The notes under the pieces were generated by a model. The model made no database searches, was not told where the DNA came from, and saw only the letters and a program-made list of their open reading frames with translations. From Mycobacterium intracellulare ATCC 13950 (lineage in GTDB: Bacteria; Actinomycetota; Actinomycetes; Mycobacteriales; Mycobacteriaceae): DNA of 64,000 nucleotides. The stretch is taken from NCBI RefSeq assembly GCF_000277125.1, contig NC_016946.1:5332001-5396000 (forward strand), in the 5' to 3' direction. Below, one piece after another: positions 1-9,080 of this stretch; the first letter of the stretch is position 1; every line of letters starts with the position of its first letter. The position numbers and the translations under genes are program-made.

Positions 1-1
1 A

Positions 2-1582
2 TCGATCGCGGTGAAATACGGTGATGCGCAATGGAGTTGGCGCCAGTATCTGGAGGGCTCGACGGCGCGGGCCGCGGCCCTGCTGGCCGCCGCCGATCCG
101 TCCCGGCCGGTGCACGTCGGCGCCCTGCTGGGAAACACCCCCGAGATGCTGAGCCAGATGGCGGCGGCCGGGCTCGGCGGCTACGTGCTGTGCGGCCTGA
201 ACACCACCCGCCGTGGCGAGGCGCTGGCCGCCGACATCCGCCGCGCGGACTGCCAGTTCGTGGTGACCGACGCCGAGCACCGCCCGCTGCTGGACGGCCT
301 GGACCTGGCGAACACGCGCGTCCTCGACACCTCGACGCCGCAGTGGGCCGAGCTCATCGACTCCGCCGGCGAGCTGACGCCGCATCGGCAGGTCACCGCG
401 ATGGACGCCTTCATGATGATCTTCACGTCGGGAACGAGCGGAAATCCCAAGGCGGTGCAGGTATCTCACTTCATGGCCACGGTCGCCGGGCTCAGCCTGG
501 CCGAGCGATTCACCCTCACCGACCAGGACACCTGTTACGTGTCGATGCCGCTGTTTCATTCCAACGCGGTGGTCGCGGGATGGGCGCCGGCGGTGTGCTC
601 GGGTGCCGCGATCGTGCCGGCGAAATTCTCGGCGAGCAACTTCCTCGACGACATCCGCCGCCACGGCGCCACCTACATGAACTACGTCGGCAAGCCGCTG
701 GCCTACATCCTGGCCACCGCCGAACGCGACGACGACGCCGACAATCCGCTGCGGGTGGCGTTCGGCAACGAGGCCAACGATAAGGACATCGAGGAGTTCG
801 CGCGCCGGTTCGGTGTGCAGGTCGAGGACGGCTTCGGGTCGACCGAGAACGCCGTCATCGTGATCCGCGAACCCGGCACGCCCAAGGGCTCCATCGGACG
901 GGGCGCCGACGGGGTGGCCATCTACCACAGCGATACCGTCACCGAATGCGCGGTCGCCCGGTTCGACGCCGACGGGGCACTCGTCAACGCCGACGAAGCG
1001 GTGGGCGAGCTGGTGAACACGGCCGGCTCGGGTTTCTTCACCGGCTACTACAACGACCCGGACGCCAACGCCGAGCGCATGCGCCACGGCATGTACTGGT
1101 CCGGAGACCTGGCCTACCGCGACTCCGACGGCTGGATCTACCTGGCCGGCCGCACCGCCGACTGGATGCGGGTCGACGGCGAGAACCTGGCCGCCGCGCC
1201 CATCGAACGGATCCTGTTGCGCCACAGCGCGATCAACCGGGTCGCGGTCTACGCCGTCGCGGACGGCCATGTCGGCGATCAAGTGATGGCGGCCGTCGTG
1301 CTCAACGACGGCCACACGCTGGCGCCCGACGAATTCGAGGCGTTCCTCGACACCCAGCCCGACCTGTCCCCCAAGGCGCGCCCACGCTACGTCCGCATCG
1401 CCGCCGACCTGCCCAGCACCGCCACCCACAAGGTGCTCAAGCGCCAGTTGATCGCCCAGGGAACCGCGATCGGGCAGGGAGAAATGTTGTGGGAGCGCGA
1501 ATCCCGCGGGACAGCCTATGCGGTCACGGGCTCCGGGGCGCCCTCCGGCGGATCTGCCCCTTCGACCGTCGCACCCGTTTGA
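2..1582 (+). CDS. Acyl-CoA synthetase (FadD type), 5' end outside window
   Basis: An AMP-forming acyl-CoA ligase that would activate a carboxylic acid as its CoA thioester through an acyl-adenylate. The P-loop-like adenylation motif (TSGTSGNPKA) is near residue 140, the FGSTE-type motif near 275, the YRDSDGWIYLAGR hinge region near 375 and the C-terminal lysine region (THKVLKRQL) near 485. The reading frame is open to the first base (codons for S-I-A precede a GTG at position 11), and family members carry a short extra N-terminus, so the true start probably lies upstream of the window. It resembles FadD1/FadD17-type ligases, but I cannot name the substrate. Its 3' end overlaps the convergent PadR gene by about 59 bases. 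It plausibly feeds the thiolase/dehydrogenase cluster on its right. Confidence 0.88.
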   Translation, partial: SIAVKYGDAQWSWRQYLEGSTARAAALLAAADPSRPVHVGALLGNTPEMLSQMAAAGLGGYVLCGLNTTRRGEALAADIRRADCQFVVTDAEHRPLLDGLDLANTRVLDTSTPQWAELIDSAGELTPHRQVTAMDAFMMIFTSGTSGNPKAVQVSHFMATVAGLSLAERFTLTDQDTCYVSMPLFHSNAVVAGWAPAVCSGAAIVPAKFSASNFLDDIRRHGATYMNYVGKPLAYILATAERDDDADNPLRVAFGNEANDKDIEEFARRFGVQVEDGFGSTENAVIVIREPGTPKGSIGRGADGVAIYHSDTVTECAVARFDADGALVNADEAVGELVNTAGSGFFTGYYNDPDANAERMRHGMYWSGDLAYRDSDGWIYLAGRTADWMRVDGENLAAAPIERILLRHSAINRVAVYAVADGHVGDQVMAAVVLNDGHTLAPDEFEAFLDTQPDLSPKARPRYVRIAADLPSTATHKVLKRQLIAQGTAIGQGEMLWERESRGTAYAVTGSGAPSGGSAPSTVAPV

Positions 1583-2171
1583 CCGGATCGCGGGTGGTGC
1601 CGGCGGCGATCTCGTCGCGCAGCTGGGAGATGTTGGAGATCTCCGCGTACAGCCCGCGGATCGCGTAGTCCAAAACGGCGAAGGAGTAGCGCTGTTCGGG
1701 GTCGTCGGTGATGCCGAGCTCGCGGGAACGCTGCCGCGACCACAGCGCCTCGTCGAGCCGGGCCCGGGTCGCGTCGAGATGGCGGTCCAGGGTGTCCAGG
1801 ACGTGTTCGGGGTCCTCGCCGCGGGCCAGCCAGGTTTTGAGGATGACGGGGTGTTTGATGACCACTTGGTCCTGCCCCGGGAAGTGCTGCACCCAGCGGC
1901 GCAGCGCGTCGAGCCCGGCCTCGGTGGTCTCGTACAGGGTGATGGCGCGCTTGCCGGACTGGGCGCCGGTCTCGCTGACCATTCCCCGGGCCAGCAGTCT
2001 GGTCAGTTCGCGCCGCACGTGGCTGACCGACGGGGACCAGTAGAAGTGGCCGACGGACAGTTCGGCGCGCATCTTGATCTCGCCGGCGGTGAGTTGCTCG
2101 TCGTTGGCCGCCAGCACGCCCAGGACCAGGTAGGCGGTGACCGGAAGTCCGTTGCTGGTACGGGGACTCAC
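1524..2171 (-). CDS. PadR family transcriptional regulator
   Basis: A 215-residue protein with an N-terminal winged helix (LPVTAYLVLGVLAANDEQLTA, then a recognition segment around WSPSVSHVRRELTRLLARGM) and a C-terminal PadR/Vir-type helical domain used for dimerisation. I chose the GTG start at 2171 because it forms a GTGA overlap with the stop of the DUF35 gene, implying translational coupling, and because it leaves a normal PadR N-terminus. It is the last gene of the 1524-7808 minus-strand operon, so it probably senses a substrate or CoA intermediate of that pathway. The effector is unknown. Confidence 0.8.
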   Translation of the reverse strand: MSPRTSNGLPVTAYLVLGVLAANDEQLTAGEIKMRAELSVGHFYWSPSVSHVRRELTRLLARGMVSETGAQSGKRAITLYETTEAGLDALRRWVQHFPGQDQVVIKHPVILKTWLARGEDPEHVLDTLDRHLDATRARLDEALWSRQRSRELGITDDPEQRYSFAVLDYAIRGLYAEISNISQLRDEIAAGTTRDPVKRVRRSKGQIRRRAPRSP

Positions 2172-2602
2172 GAACTGTCGGTTCCTTCCGCGGTGAAGTA
2201 CGGAAGCGTCACGCCGGGACCGACGTCGTGGAATCGCACCCGCACGCGCAGGCCGACCTCGATGTCCTCCGGGGGCACACCGACGACGTTGGTCAGCATC
2301 TGATAGCCCTCGTCGAGCGTGACGATCGCCGGCGCATACGGCGGTTCGAACTCGGGTGTCACCGGCCGATAAACCACCGTCCAGCTGTAGATCTCGCCGC
2401 GACCGCTGCCCTCCCGCCAGTCGACGACCTCCGAAAGGCATTGGCGGCAATGCTCGGTCGGGGGAAAGTTCGCCACGCCACACCCCGCGCAACGCTGATA
2501 ACGCAGCTGCCGCGACCGGCAGCCCTCCCAGAACGGCACGCTGACCTGGCTGCTCGCGTGCGGGACGGGGCCGGTTTGGGGTCGCAATGGATCAGAGGTC
2601 AC
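2168..2602 (-). CDS. DUF35 zinc-ribbon/OB-fold acyl-CoA-associated protein
   Basis: A 144-residue DUF35 protein. A rubredoxin-like zinc ribbon with Cys38, Cys41, Cys52 and Cys55 (CAGC and CRQC) is followed by an OB-fold with the usual GEIYSWTVVYRPV strand. Family members such as ChsH2 are partners of hydratases or thiolase-like retro-aldolases (Ltp2) that act on steroid side-chain CoA esters. The GTG start overlaps the TGA of the thiolase-like gene upstream (GTGA), so the two are very likely co-translated and probably form a complex. That the complex is an aldolase is inferred from the pairing, not shown. Confidence 0.85.
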   Translation of the reverse strand: MTSDPLRPQTGPVPHASSQVSVPFWEGCRSRQLRYQRCAGCGVANFPPTEHCRQCLSEVVDWREGSGRGEIYSWTVVYRPVTPEFEPPYAPAIVTLDEGYQMLTNVVGVPPEDIEVGLRVRVRFHDVGPGVTLPYFTAEGTDSS

Positions 2603-3759
2603 CGTGGCTCGTCTCCCAAGATCAGCACCGTCGTGAACAACGCCCCCGCTCCCCCGTTGCTACACAACGCGATATGCGCATCGGGGACTTGGAGATCGCC
2701 GGCCTGGCCGCGCAACTGCTGAACCGCTCGGATGGCGCGCTGCATCATCTGCGGGTTGGAGCCCGCGTGGCTGAACGACATGGTCCCCCCGTCGGTGGTG
2801 ATCGGATGGCTGCCGTCGATGGCGATGTGGCCATCGGCGACGAACGGCCCGCCCTCGCCGTCGCCGCAGAAGCCGAATGCCTCGAGCTGGCGGATGATTT
2901 CGAAGGAGAACGGGTCGTAGAGTTCCAGCACGTCGACGTCTTCGCGGCGCAGCCCGGCGTGGCTGAATGCGCACTCGGCCGCGCGCCTTCCCACCACACC
3001 GTTCACGTGATCGCCGCGCCGCCCGGCCAGGTCGTACGCCGGTGGGTGCTGGTAGGAGGGGCCGTGAAAGTCCGCGCCGCTGCCCAGGACGTAGATGGGT
3101 TGACTCTTGACGTCGATGGCTGCGACGTTGGCCACAACGAGCGCGCAGCCGCCTTCGGACGTTGTCGCGCAGTCCAGGAGATGGAACGGGTCCGCGATGG
3201 GCCGCGACGCGGTGATGTCCTCCGGCGCGAACGGGCCCCGCTGGTAGTAGACGGCTTCGGGGTTGCGCGAACCGTTGTTGCGGATGGTCGCGGCGACGAG
3301 CGAGAGTTGTTCGCGCGTGGTGCCGTAGACGTGCATGTGGCGCCGGGCGATGAGCGCGAATTCGGCGGTGGTGAACATGCCCCAGGGCGCGACGAATTCG
3401 TTTTCGGGCCGGGTCCACGGCGCGGTGGCCTCGTGGTCGCGGTATTCGCCGGCCTGCGCCGCGACCAGCACCACCACGTCCGCCATGCCGTGCTCGATCG
3501 CGGTGACCGCCTCGGTGATCATCCCGACCCCGAAAGCCAGGCCCTGCCAGGCCGGGCCGATCCGCAGGTCGTAGATCAACGAGGTCGACTGCGGGCTCGC
3601 GCTGATGCCGTCGACGTCGTCGAGGGTCAGCCCGGCATCGTCGAGCGCGCCCAGGATCGCCTTGATCGCCAGGCCGCGCGACGTTTCGCCGTCCAACCGA
3701 CGTCCCTGCCGGGTGTTGTGCACCCCGACGATCGCCGCGGTGCGCCTCGTCGCGCTCAC
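2599..3759 (-). CDS. Thiolase-like protein (lipid-transfer/Ltp2 type)
   Basis: A 386-residue thiolase-superfamily protein, starting SATRRTAAIVGVHNTRQGR. The usual nucleophilic-cysteine motif of degradative thiolases is absent in the N-terminal half (the corresponding helix reads FGVGMITEAVTAIEHG). The YDPFSFEIIRQLEAFGFC segment near residue 285 resembles the tyrosine-containing region of Ltp2-type retro-aldolases. The GTG start at 3759 gives a family-like N-terminus; longer versions add only a low-complexity tail. It is co-translated with the following DUF35 gene. Retro-aldol cleavage of a beta-hydroxyacyl-CoA is the likely role; a carrier or transferase role cannot be excluded. Confidence 0.8.
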   Translation of the reverse strand: MSATRRTAAIVGVHNTRQGRRLDGETSRGLAIKAILGALDDAGLTLDDVDGISASPQSTSLIYDLRIGPAWQGLAFGVGMITEAVTAIEHGMADVVVLVAAQAGEYRDHEATAPWTRPENEFVAPWGMFTTAEFALIARRHMHVYGTTREQLSLVAATIRNNGSRNPEAVYYQRGPFAPEDITASRPIADPFHLLDCATTSEGGCALVVANVAAIDVKSQPIYVLGSGADFHGPSYQHPPAYDLAGRRGDHVNGVVGRRAAECAFSHAGLRREDVDVLELYDPFSFEIIRQLEAFGFCGDGEGGPFVADGHIAIDGSHPITTDGGTMSFSHAGSNPQMMQRAIRAVQQLRGQAGDLQVPDAHIALCSNGGAGALFTTVLILGDEPR

Positions 3760-3785
3760 CGATGTTCCATTCCCGTTACCGCCGT

Positions 3786-4118
3786 TCAGTTTTCGTCCGC
3801 GACGACACCCAGGTAGGTGCCCCTGACCTCGTATCGTCTCCCGTCGCGGGTGATGGTGCCGATGATGGTGCCGGGCGCGGGGCTGTGATCGGTGCCGGCC
3901 ACTTCCACGACGTCGATCCGCACGTCCACCGGTCGCGCCGTCTGCGGGTCGGTGATCTCGACGACCATCGCCACCGCGTGTTCGTCCTCGTCCCATTCCA
4001 CGCTGGTGATGCGGTGGCGGGCGGTCAGCTCCATCACCACCGAATCCCGGCGCACCAAGAAGCGCACCGGCGCGCACAGCTCCCCGGCACGGGGCGGCAC
4101 GCACAGGCTGACCGCCAT
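3786..4118 (-). CDS. Small conserved hypothetical protein in catabolic operon
   Basis: A 110-residue soluble protein with no signal peptide or membrane segment and a beta-rich look (VRFLVRRDSVVMEL, HAVAMVVEITDP, VRGTYLGVVADEN). I do not recognise the family. It starts one base before the stop of the CoA-transferase gene and ends 26 bases before the thiolase-like gene, so it belongs to the operon. The size and beta pattern would suit a small accessory or dehydratase-like (hot-dog or cupin) fold, but that is a guess. Confidence 0.65.
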   Translation of the reverse strand: MAVSLCVPPRAGELCAPVRFLVRRDSVVMELTARHRITSVEWDEDEHAVAMVVEITDPQTARPVDVRIDVVEVAGTDHSPAPGTIIGTITRDGRRYEVRGTYLGVVADEN

Positions 4119-4119
4119 G

Positions 4120-6456
4120 TCACAGGCCCGCCGGCCGGTCGCTGATGGTGCCCGAGCGCCGCAGGTCGGCCAGGTCCGCTTCGCTGTGCCCGAGAATGTC
4201 GGTGAGTACCTCTTGGGTGTGCTGCCCGTAGAGCGGTGGCACCCGCCGGATCCAGCGTCTCGGCCGGTCGAGGAATGCGAAAGGCATTCCGGTGCACAGG
4301 AAAGAACCGGCGACGGGATGGTCGACCGTCTCCCAGAAGCCGCGTGCGTGCAGGTGTGGATCGGTCAGCAGCGCCGCGGCGGGGGTGACGCGCGCGGCGG
4401 CCACGCCGGCGGCGCGCAGCGCGTCGACCGCTTCGGTCACCGAGCGCGTCGCGGCCCAGGCGCAGATCAATTTGTCGATGTCGTCGGCCCGTTCGTCCCA
4501 CGCGGTGTCGTGTAGATCCGGCTGGTCGAGCAGCCCGGCCAGCGACCCCCGGGCGGCGGCGTCCAGCGCGGCGAGCGCGACCCATTCGTCGTCGCCGCGA
4601 CAGCGGTACACGCCCTGGGGGGACGCGCCGGGGCCGCGGTTCCCGTTGCGCCGCAGGACGATTCCGTTGCGCGAGTACTCGACCAGCATTTCGGCGGCCA
4701 CGTTGAGCGCCGCCTCGACCATGGTCGATTCGACCTGCATGCCGGCACCCTCGCGGTCGCGGATCGCCAGTGCGGCCACGGCGGCGAAGGCGGCGTGCAA
4801 GCCGGCGATCGGGTCGCACACTCCGCGCGGAATCACGGGCGGACCGTCGGCGTGGCCGGTCATCCACGCCATGCCGGTCGCCTGCTCCATCGTCTGCGCG
4901 AACCCGACGCGATCGCGCCACGGGCCATCGAGGCCGAAGGCGGGCATCCGCACCATGATGGCGTGTGGGTTGGCGGCGCGGACCGCGTCCCATTCCAGGC
5001 CGAAGTTCGCCATCACCCGGGGCGAGAAGTTCTCGATGACCAGATCGCTGGCGGCGATGAGTTCCAGCGCGACGGATCGCCCGGCATCGGTGCCCAGATC
5101 GACGCTGACCCCGCGCTTGTTGTTGTTGCTGCATAAGAAGACCGGGCCCCACTCCCACCATTGATCCCAGTCGGGAGGGCGGCCCGCGGAGAACCGCATG
5201 CCGTCGGGCCGCCGGACGCCCTCGACCTTGATCACGTCGGCGCCCAGGGCGCCGAGCAGTTGCGTGGCGACCGGGCCGGCCCAGAACGCGGTGAAATCGG
5301 TGATCCGCACGTCGGACAGCGGAAGCGCGTCGGCCTCGTCGGTGCGGGGCGGCTCGGGTCGCGGCGGCCAGTGCAGGCGTGCGTTGTCGGCGCCGAGCGC
5401 CGGGGGCTGCCTGGGCGGCCTGGTCGCCATCGCCTCGCTGCGATACGGCACCCGCGGCGCCAGCACCCCGTCCCGCGATTCGACGAACACGCCGCGTTCC
5501 ACGAAATGGTCCAGTTTGGGCAGCATCTCGGGAGACGCTATGGGGGCGACCGGGATCCGGAAGGCCACGGCGACGTCGACGATCTCCTGGGTGGTGCGGC
5601 TTCTGGTCCAGGCGGTGACCATGTCCAGGAACTCGTCGCGGCGCGCGACCCGTCCGGCGAAGGACGCCAGCTCGGCGTCGCCGACGAGATCGGCGCGGTC
5701 GATCATCACCAGGAAGTCCTGGAACTGCTGCGCGGTGATGGTGCAGAAGCCGACCATGCCGTCGGCGGTGGGAACGATCGACGGCAGCTCCAAACTGCGT
5801 TCGTGTAGCAGCGAATCGGGGCCCAGCACGCTCGCCGACATCGCCGACAGGCCGCCCATGGCGATCACCATGGCCTCGTACGTCGAGACGTCGATGACCC
5901 GGCCGCGGCCGCTTCGGGAGGCGTGCCGCGCCGTGGCCGCGGCGGCCGCCGCGGCGAACGTGCCCGCCAGCCATTCCCCGAGCCGCCCGCCGGCTTGCAC
6001 CGGTTCGTCGTCCGGCCAGCCCCGCCCGGCGATCGATCCGCACAGTGCCTGCAGGATGAATTCGTTGGCCGCGACCTGGTTTTCGGCGTAGGGGCCGGTG
6101 GTGCCGAACGGTGTCACGGCCACCACCACCGCCGACGCGGCGCTGAGCGCGGTGATGCCGTCGAGCGTCCATCCGTCGGTCAGGTCGGTGAGCACGAGGT
6201 CGGCGCCGGCCAGCAGCGACGCGACCTCTGCCTGGCCGCGGTTGATCACCGACTTCTTGCCCGCGGCGAGATATCCGAACAGCGCCCCCGGTGGCCCGCC
6301 CGCCGCCGACCAGGCGCGCAGCGAATCGCCCTGCGGGGATTCGATTTTCACCACCTCGGCCCCGGCGTCGGCGAACATCTTGCCGCAGTAGGACACCGCC
6401 AGTCCGTTGCACAACTCCAGCACGCGCCAACCCGCGAACGGCGCCGCACCCGCCAC
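4120..6456 (-). CDS. Tandem-fused family III (CaiB/BaiF) CoA-transferase
   Basis: A 778-residue protein made of two CaiB-type units in one chain. Residues about 5-370 (start FAGWRVLELCNGLAVSYCGK) and about 380-778 (start LSDVRITDFTAFWAGPVATQ) both carry the N-terminal CoA-transferase fold; single-unit relatives are about 400 residues. Family III enzymes move CoA between acids using a catalytic aspartate. The matching segments here read IDVSTYEAMV in unit 1 and VESTMVEAAL in unit 2, so the acidic residue may be Glu in both. The GTG start is 2 bases after the amidohydrolase stop. It probably activates the pathway substrate with CoA, or removes it, without ATP. Substrate unknown. Confidence 0.85.
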   Translation of the reverse strand: MAGAAPFAGWRVLELCNGLAVSYCGKMFADAGAEVVKIESPQGDSLRAWSAAGGPPGALFGYLAAGKKSVINRGQAEVASLLAGADLVLTDLTDGWTLDGITALSAASAVVVAVTPFGTTGPYAENQVAANEFILQALCGSIAGRGWPDDEPVQAGGRLGEWLAGTFAAAAAAATARHASRSGRGRVIDVSTYEAMVIAMGGLSAMSASVLGPDSLLHERSLELPSIVPTADGMVGFCTITAQQFQDFLVMIDRADLVGDAELASFAGRVARRDEFLDMVTAWTRSRTTQEIVDVAVAFRIPVAPIASPEMLPKLDHFVERGVFVESRDGVLAPRVPYRSEAMATRPPRQPPALGADNARLHWPPRPEPPRTDEADALPLSDVRITDFTAFWAGPVATQLLGALGADVIKVEGVRRPDGMRFSAGRPPDWDQWWEWGPVFLCSNNNKRGVSVDLGTDAGRSVALELIAASDLVIENFSPRVMANFGLEWDAVRAANPHAIMVRMPAFGLDGPWRDRVGFAQTMEQATGMAWMTGHADGPPVIPRGVCDPIAGLHAAFAAVAALAIRDREGAGMQVESTMVEAALNVAAEMLVEYSRNGIVLRRNGNRGPGASPQGVYRCRGDDEWVALAALDAAARGSLAGLLDQPDLHDTAWDERADDIDKLICAWAATRSVTEAVDALRAAGVAAARVTPAAALLTDPHLHARGFWETVDHPVAGSFLCTGMPFAFLDRPRRWIRRVPPLYGQHTQEVLTDILGHSEADLADLRRSGTISDRPAGL

Positions 6457-6458
6457 GT

Positions 6459-7808
6459 TCAGTTACCCAGGGTGGTGGCGCGTCCGGCGATGCCGGCCGC
6501 CTCGGCCGTCACGGGCGCGGCCGCTCCGGCCTGCAGGGCGAACTGCGTCATCCGGGTCCACGCGTCCCGGTCGCGCTGGCTGGCTCGGCGGCCGACGTGG
6601 GTGACGACGTCGACATCGGTGGCCTGCGCGCGCAGCCGGCCGGCCCTCGCCTGTTCCTTCGGGATGTGTTGGAAGGGGTCGAATGAGTACGCGGCCATGG
6701 CGTTTTCGTGGGTGATCTTGTCGATGACCCGGTCGTCGAGGTGGCCCATGGTGGCGATGATGTCCTCCGGCGCGAACGGCCAGTTGCTGTCGGAGTGCGG
6801 GAAGTCGGACTCCCAGCACAGCATGTCCTCGTTGAACCACTCCATGTTGTGGACGCCGACCTTGTCACTGATGAAGCAGGTGTAGAAATGCCGCTTGAAC
6901 ACATCGGTGGGACCACTGTAGCCGGGCGGGAACGTCGCCAGCGTCCACCCCGAGTGACGGTTGTACACATGCTCGGCGCGCCAGAGGAAGTACGGTATCC
7001 AGCCGACGTCGCCCTCGGTGAGCGAGAACTTCAATTGCGGGAAGTCCGCCCAGAACTCCGCCCAGATCAGTTCGGTGAAGGTGAACATGCTCATCATCGA
7101 CGACGCCGTCATCTGCACGCTGGGCGGCGCGTCGGTCGACACCTGCGGGGAGCGGGAGGCAGAGCCGACGTGCGTGCACAGCACCGTCTTGTTCTCGCAC
7201 GCGGCCTCGAACAGCGGATACCAGTACTTGGTGTGAATGCTGGGCATCTGCAACGCTTCCGGATTCTCCGAGAACGTCACCGCGTGACAACCCTTGTCGG
7301 CCAGGCGTTTGACTTCCTTGGCGGCCTCGGCCACATCGAACAGCGGCAGGATGCCGCACGGGATGAACCGGCCCGGGTACGCCCCGCACCATTCGTCGAC
7401 GTGCCAGTCGTTGTAGGCCTTGATCATCACCAGGTTGACCTCGCGGTCGGGGCCCTGGTTGAGGACCTGGCCGGAGAATCCGGTGAAGTTCGGAAAGTTC
7501 AACCCCGCCAGCTGCCCGCCGGCGTTCATGTCGCGGACCCGCTCATCGACGTTGAAGCAGCCCGGCCGCATCTCGTCGTAGCGCGAGGCGTCGATGTTGT
7601 ACATCTCGCGGGGCTTGCCGGCCACGGCGTTCAGGCCCATGTTTCGGCCGCGGACCTCGCCGTAGTACCACTGCTGGACGCCGTCGGGTTCGAGGACCAC
7701 CCGCGGGGCGCGGTCCTTGTACTTGGCGGGAACGTGGGCGTCGAACATGTCGGCCGGCTCGGCGATGTGATCATCCACGCTGATCAGGATCAGATCGTCC
7801 TTGTTCAT
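6459..7808 (-). CDS. Amidohydrolase-2 family (ACMSD-like) metal hydrolase/decarboxylase
   Basis: A 449-residue TIM-barrel protein. The metal-binding entry motif ISVDDHIAEP is at residues 8-17, and later ligand candidates are CTHVGS near 215 and WESDFPHSDSNWP near 325. In this family Asp-x-His plus later His and Asp residues bind one metal, and members hydrolyse or decarboxylate ring or 1,3-dicarbonyl intermediates. I chose ATG 7808 because GAGGAG lies 6 bases upstream; an in-frame start 18 bases earlier lacks this. It is the first gene of the six-gene minus-strand operon, is divergent from the LacI-type gene and is probably controlled by it. Confidence 0.85.
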   Translation of the reverse strand: MNKDDLILISVDDHIAEPADMFDAHVPAKYKDRAPRVVLEPDGVQQWYYGEVRGRNMGLNAVAGKPREMYNIDASRYDEMRPGCFNVDERVRDMNAGGQLAGLNFPNFTGFSGQVLNQGPDREVNLVMIKAYNDWHVDEWCGAYPGRFIPCGILPLFDVAEAAKEVKRLADKGCHAVTFSENPEALQMPSIHTKYWYPLFEAACENKTVLCTHVGSASRSPQVSTDAPPSVQMTASSMMSMFTFTELIWAEFWADFPQLKFSLTEGDVGWIPYFLWRAEHVYNRHSGWTLATFPPGYSGPTDVFKRHFYTCFISDKVGVHNMEWFNEDMLCWESDFPHSDSNWPFAPEDIIATMGHLDDRVIDKITHENAMAAYSFDPFQHIPKEQARAGRLRAQATDVDVVTHVGRRASQRDRDAWTRMTQFALQAGAAAPVTAEAAGIAGRATTLGN

Positions 7809-7992
7809 GCCGCGCTCCTCGGTCAATTTATAGTGACTAGTAGATAATGGCGCCGATCACAGTGTCAACGACGCGCGGTGCGTTGGACACAGCGCGCCGC
7901 CCTTGTGTCTTCCGCTGCATCGCAACGAGACAAGGCGCTGGCGGGCTTCGCGTCCTGTTCCCGGCGGCTCGGGCACGACGTTCCCGGCACAT

Positions 7993-8009
7993 GTGGACTA
8001 ATAGTCCAC
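7993..8009. promoter_or_regulatory. 17-bp perfect palindrome, candidate LacI-family operator
   Basis: GTGGACTAATAGTCCAC has perfect 8-base arms around a central A. It lies about 90 bases upstream of the LacI-type gene and about 185 bases upstream of the divergent amidohydrolase operon. A related, imperfect stretch (TAGTGACTAGTAGATA) lies at 7831-7846, right at the 5' end of the amidohydrolase operon, and could be a second weaker site. The rest of the 291-base spacer shows nothing else I can support. Confidence 0.6.
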
Positions 8010-8099
8010 GTGATGCGGCTCCACCACACGACATCCTGCGGTGCCGGTGGGTCTCGCATGCCACCATGGGGCATGACCGGGCCCGGAAGGTGACGGAAG

Positions 8100-9077
8100 T
8101 TGAGCAGCAATAAGGCGGCGCGTCCGACCACCGCGGACGTGGCCCGGTTGGCCAGCGTGTCGACCGCCACGGTCAGCTACGTGCTGAACAACGCGCAGGG
8201 CCGGCGGATCTCCCCCGAAACCCGCGACGCCGTCTACCGCGCCGCCAAACTCCTCGGTTATCGGCCCAACCTCGCCGCCCGCAACCTCGCGCGCGGCAAA
8301 AGCGGTGTGGTGCTCTACGTGGTGCCGCACGTGGCCGTGGGCGAGATGCCGATGCAGGCGGGCAGCCGCATGACCACGGCGCTGGCCCGCCAGGGTCTGC
8401 TTCAGGTCCAGGTTTTCGAGACCGACGACGATCATCATGTCGTCGATGCGATCGAGAACCTGGACCCGGTCGCGATCACCAGCCTGTTCCCGCTGAGCGC
8501 GGCCGCCCGCGAGGCGGTGGCCAAGGCCGGCATCCCGCACATCGAGATCGGGACGCTGCCCGCACTCAACAACCCGCATCTTTCGGTCGGCGAGATGCGA
8601 GTCGAGCACCTCGTCGAGCGCGGCCATCGGCGAATCGCCTTCGCGTACACCGGGGTTGACCGCTGGAGGCCGCTGGGCGACTACTGGTTCGAAGGCGTGT
8701 CGCGGGCCGCTCGGGCGCGCGACCTGCCACCCGTGCGAGTCGACCAGGTCACCCTGGACAACGCCGCCGACGTGGTCAGCGGATGGGTGGGCGACGGGGT
8801 CACCGCCGTCTGCGCCCAAAGCGACGAGATCGCCTGCCTCGTCCTCTACGGCATCCATCGGGCGCGGCTGCGCTGTCCGAGCGACCTCGCGGTGATGGGC
8901 GTCGACGCGAGTCCCATGGGCATGGTCAGCACCCCACCGCTGACCACCGTGCAGTTCGACCCCTGCGCGGTCGCCGACGCCGCCCTCGCCGCCGTCTTCG
9001 AGCGGCTGGGGCAACCCGCCCCGCCCTCCCCCGAGCTGACGGACATCGCCCACCTGGTGGTGCGGGCGTCGACGTGA
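8100..9077 (+). CDS. LacI family transcriptional regulator
   Basis: A 325-residue repressor with a textbook LacI helix-turn-helix at residues 10-31 (TTADVARLASVSTATVSYVL) and hinge region (LLGYRPNLAARNLARGKSG), followed by a periplasmic-binding-protein-like effector domain (ALLLTAV-type strands around VTAVCAQSDEIACLVLYG). Translation starts at TTG 8100, with GGAAG-type Shine-Dalgarno bases immediately upstream. It ends 3 bases before the convergent DUF35 gene. It sits between two acyl-CoA catabolic operons, both on the minus strand. The 17-bp palindrome upstream is its likely operator. LacI-type control is more usual for sugar genes, which makes its place here notable. Confidence 0.88.
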   Translation: MSSNKAARPTTADVARLASVSTATVSYVLNNAQGRRISPETRDAVYRAAKLLGYRPNLAARNLARGKSGVVLYVVPHVAVGEMPMQAGSRMTTALARQGLLQVQVFETDDDHHVVDAIENLDPVAITSLFPLSAAAREAVAKAGIPHIEIGTLPALNNPHLSVGEMRVEHLVERGHRRIAFAYTGVDRWRPLGDYWFEGVSRAARARDLPPVRVDQVTLDNAADVVSGWVGDGVTAVCAQSDEIACLVLYGIHRARLRCPSDLAVMGVDASPMGMVSTPPLTTVQFDPCAVADAALAAVFERLGQPAPPSPELTDIAHLVVRAST

Positions 9078-9080
9078 GCG

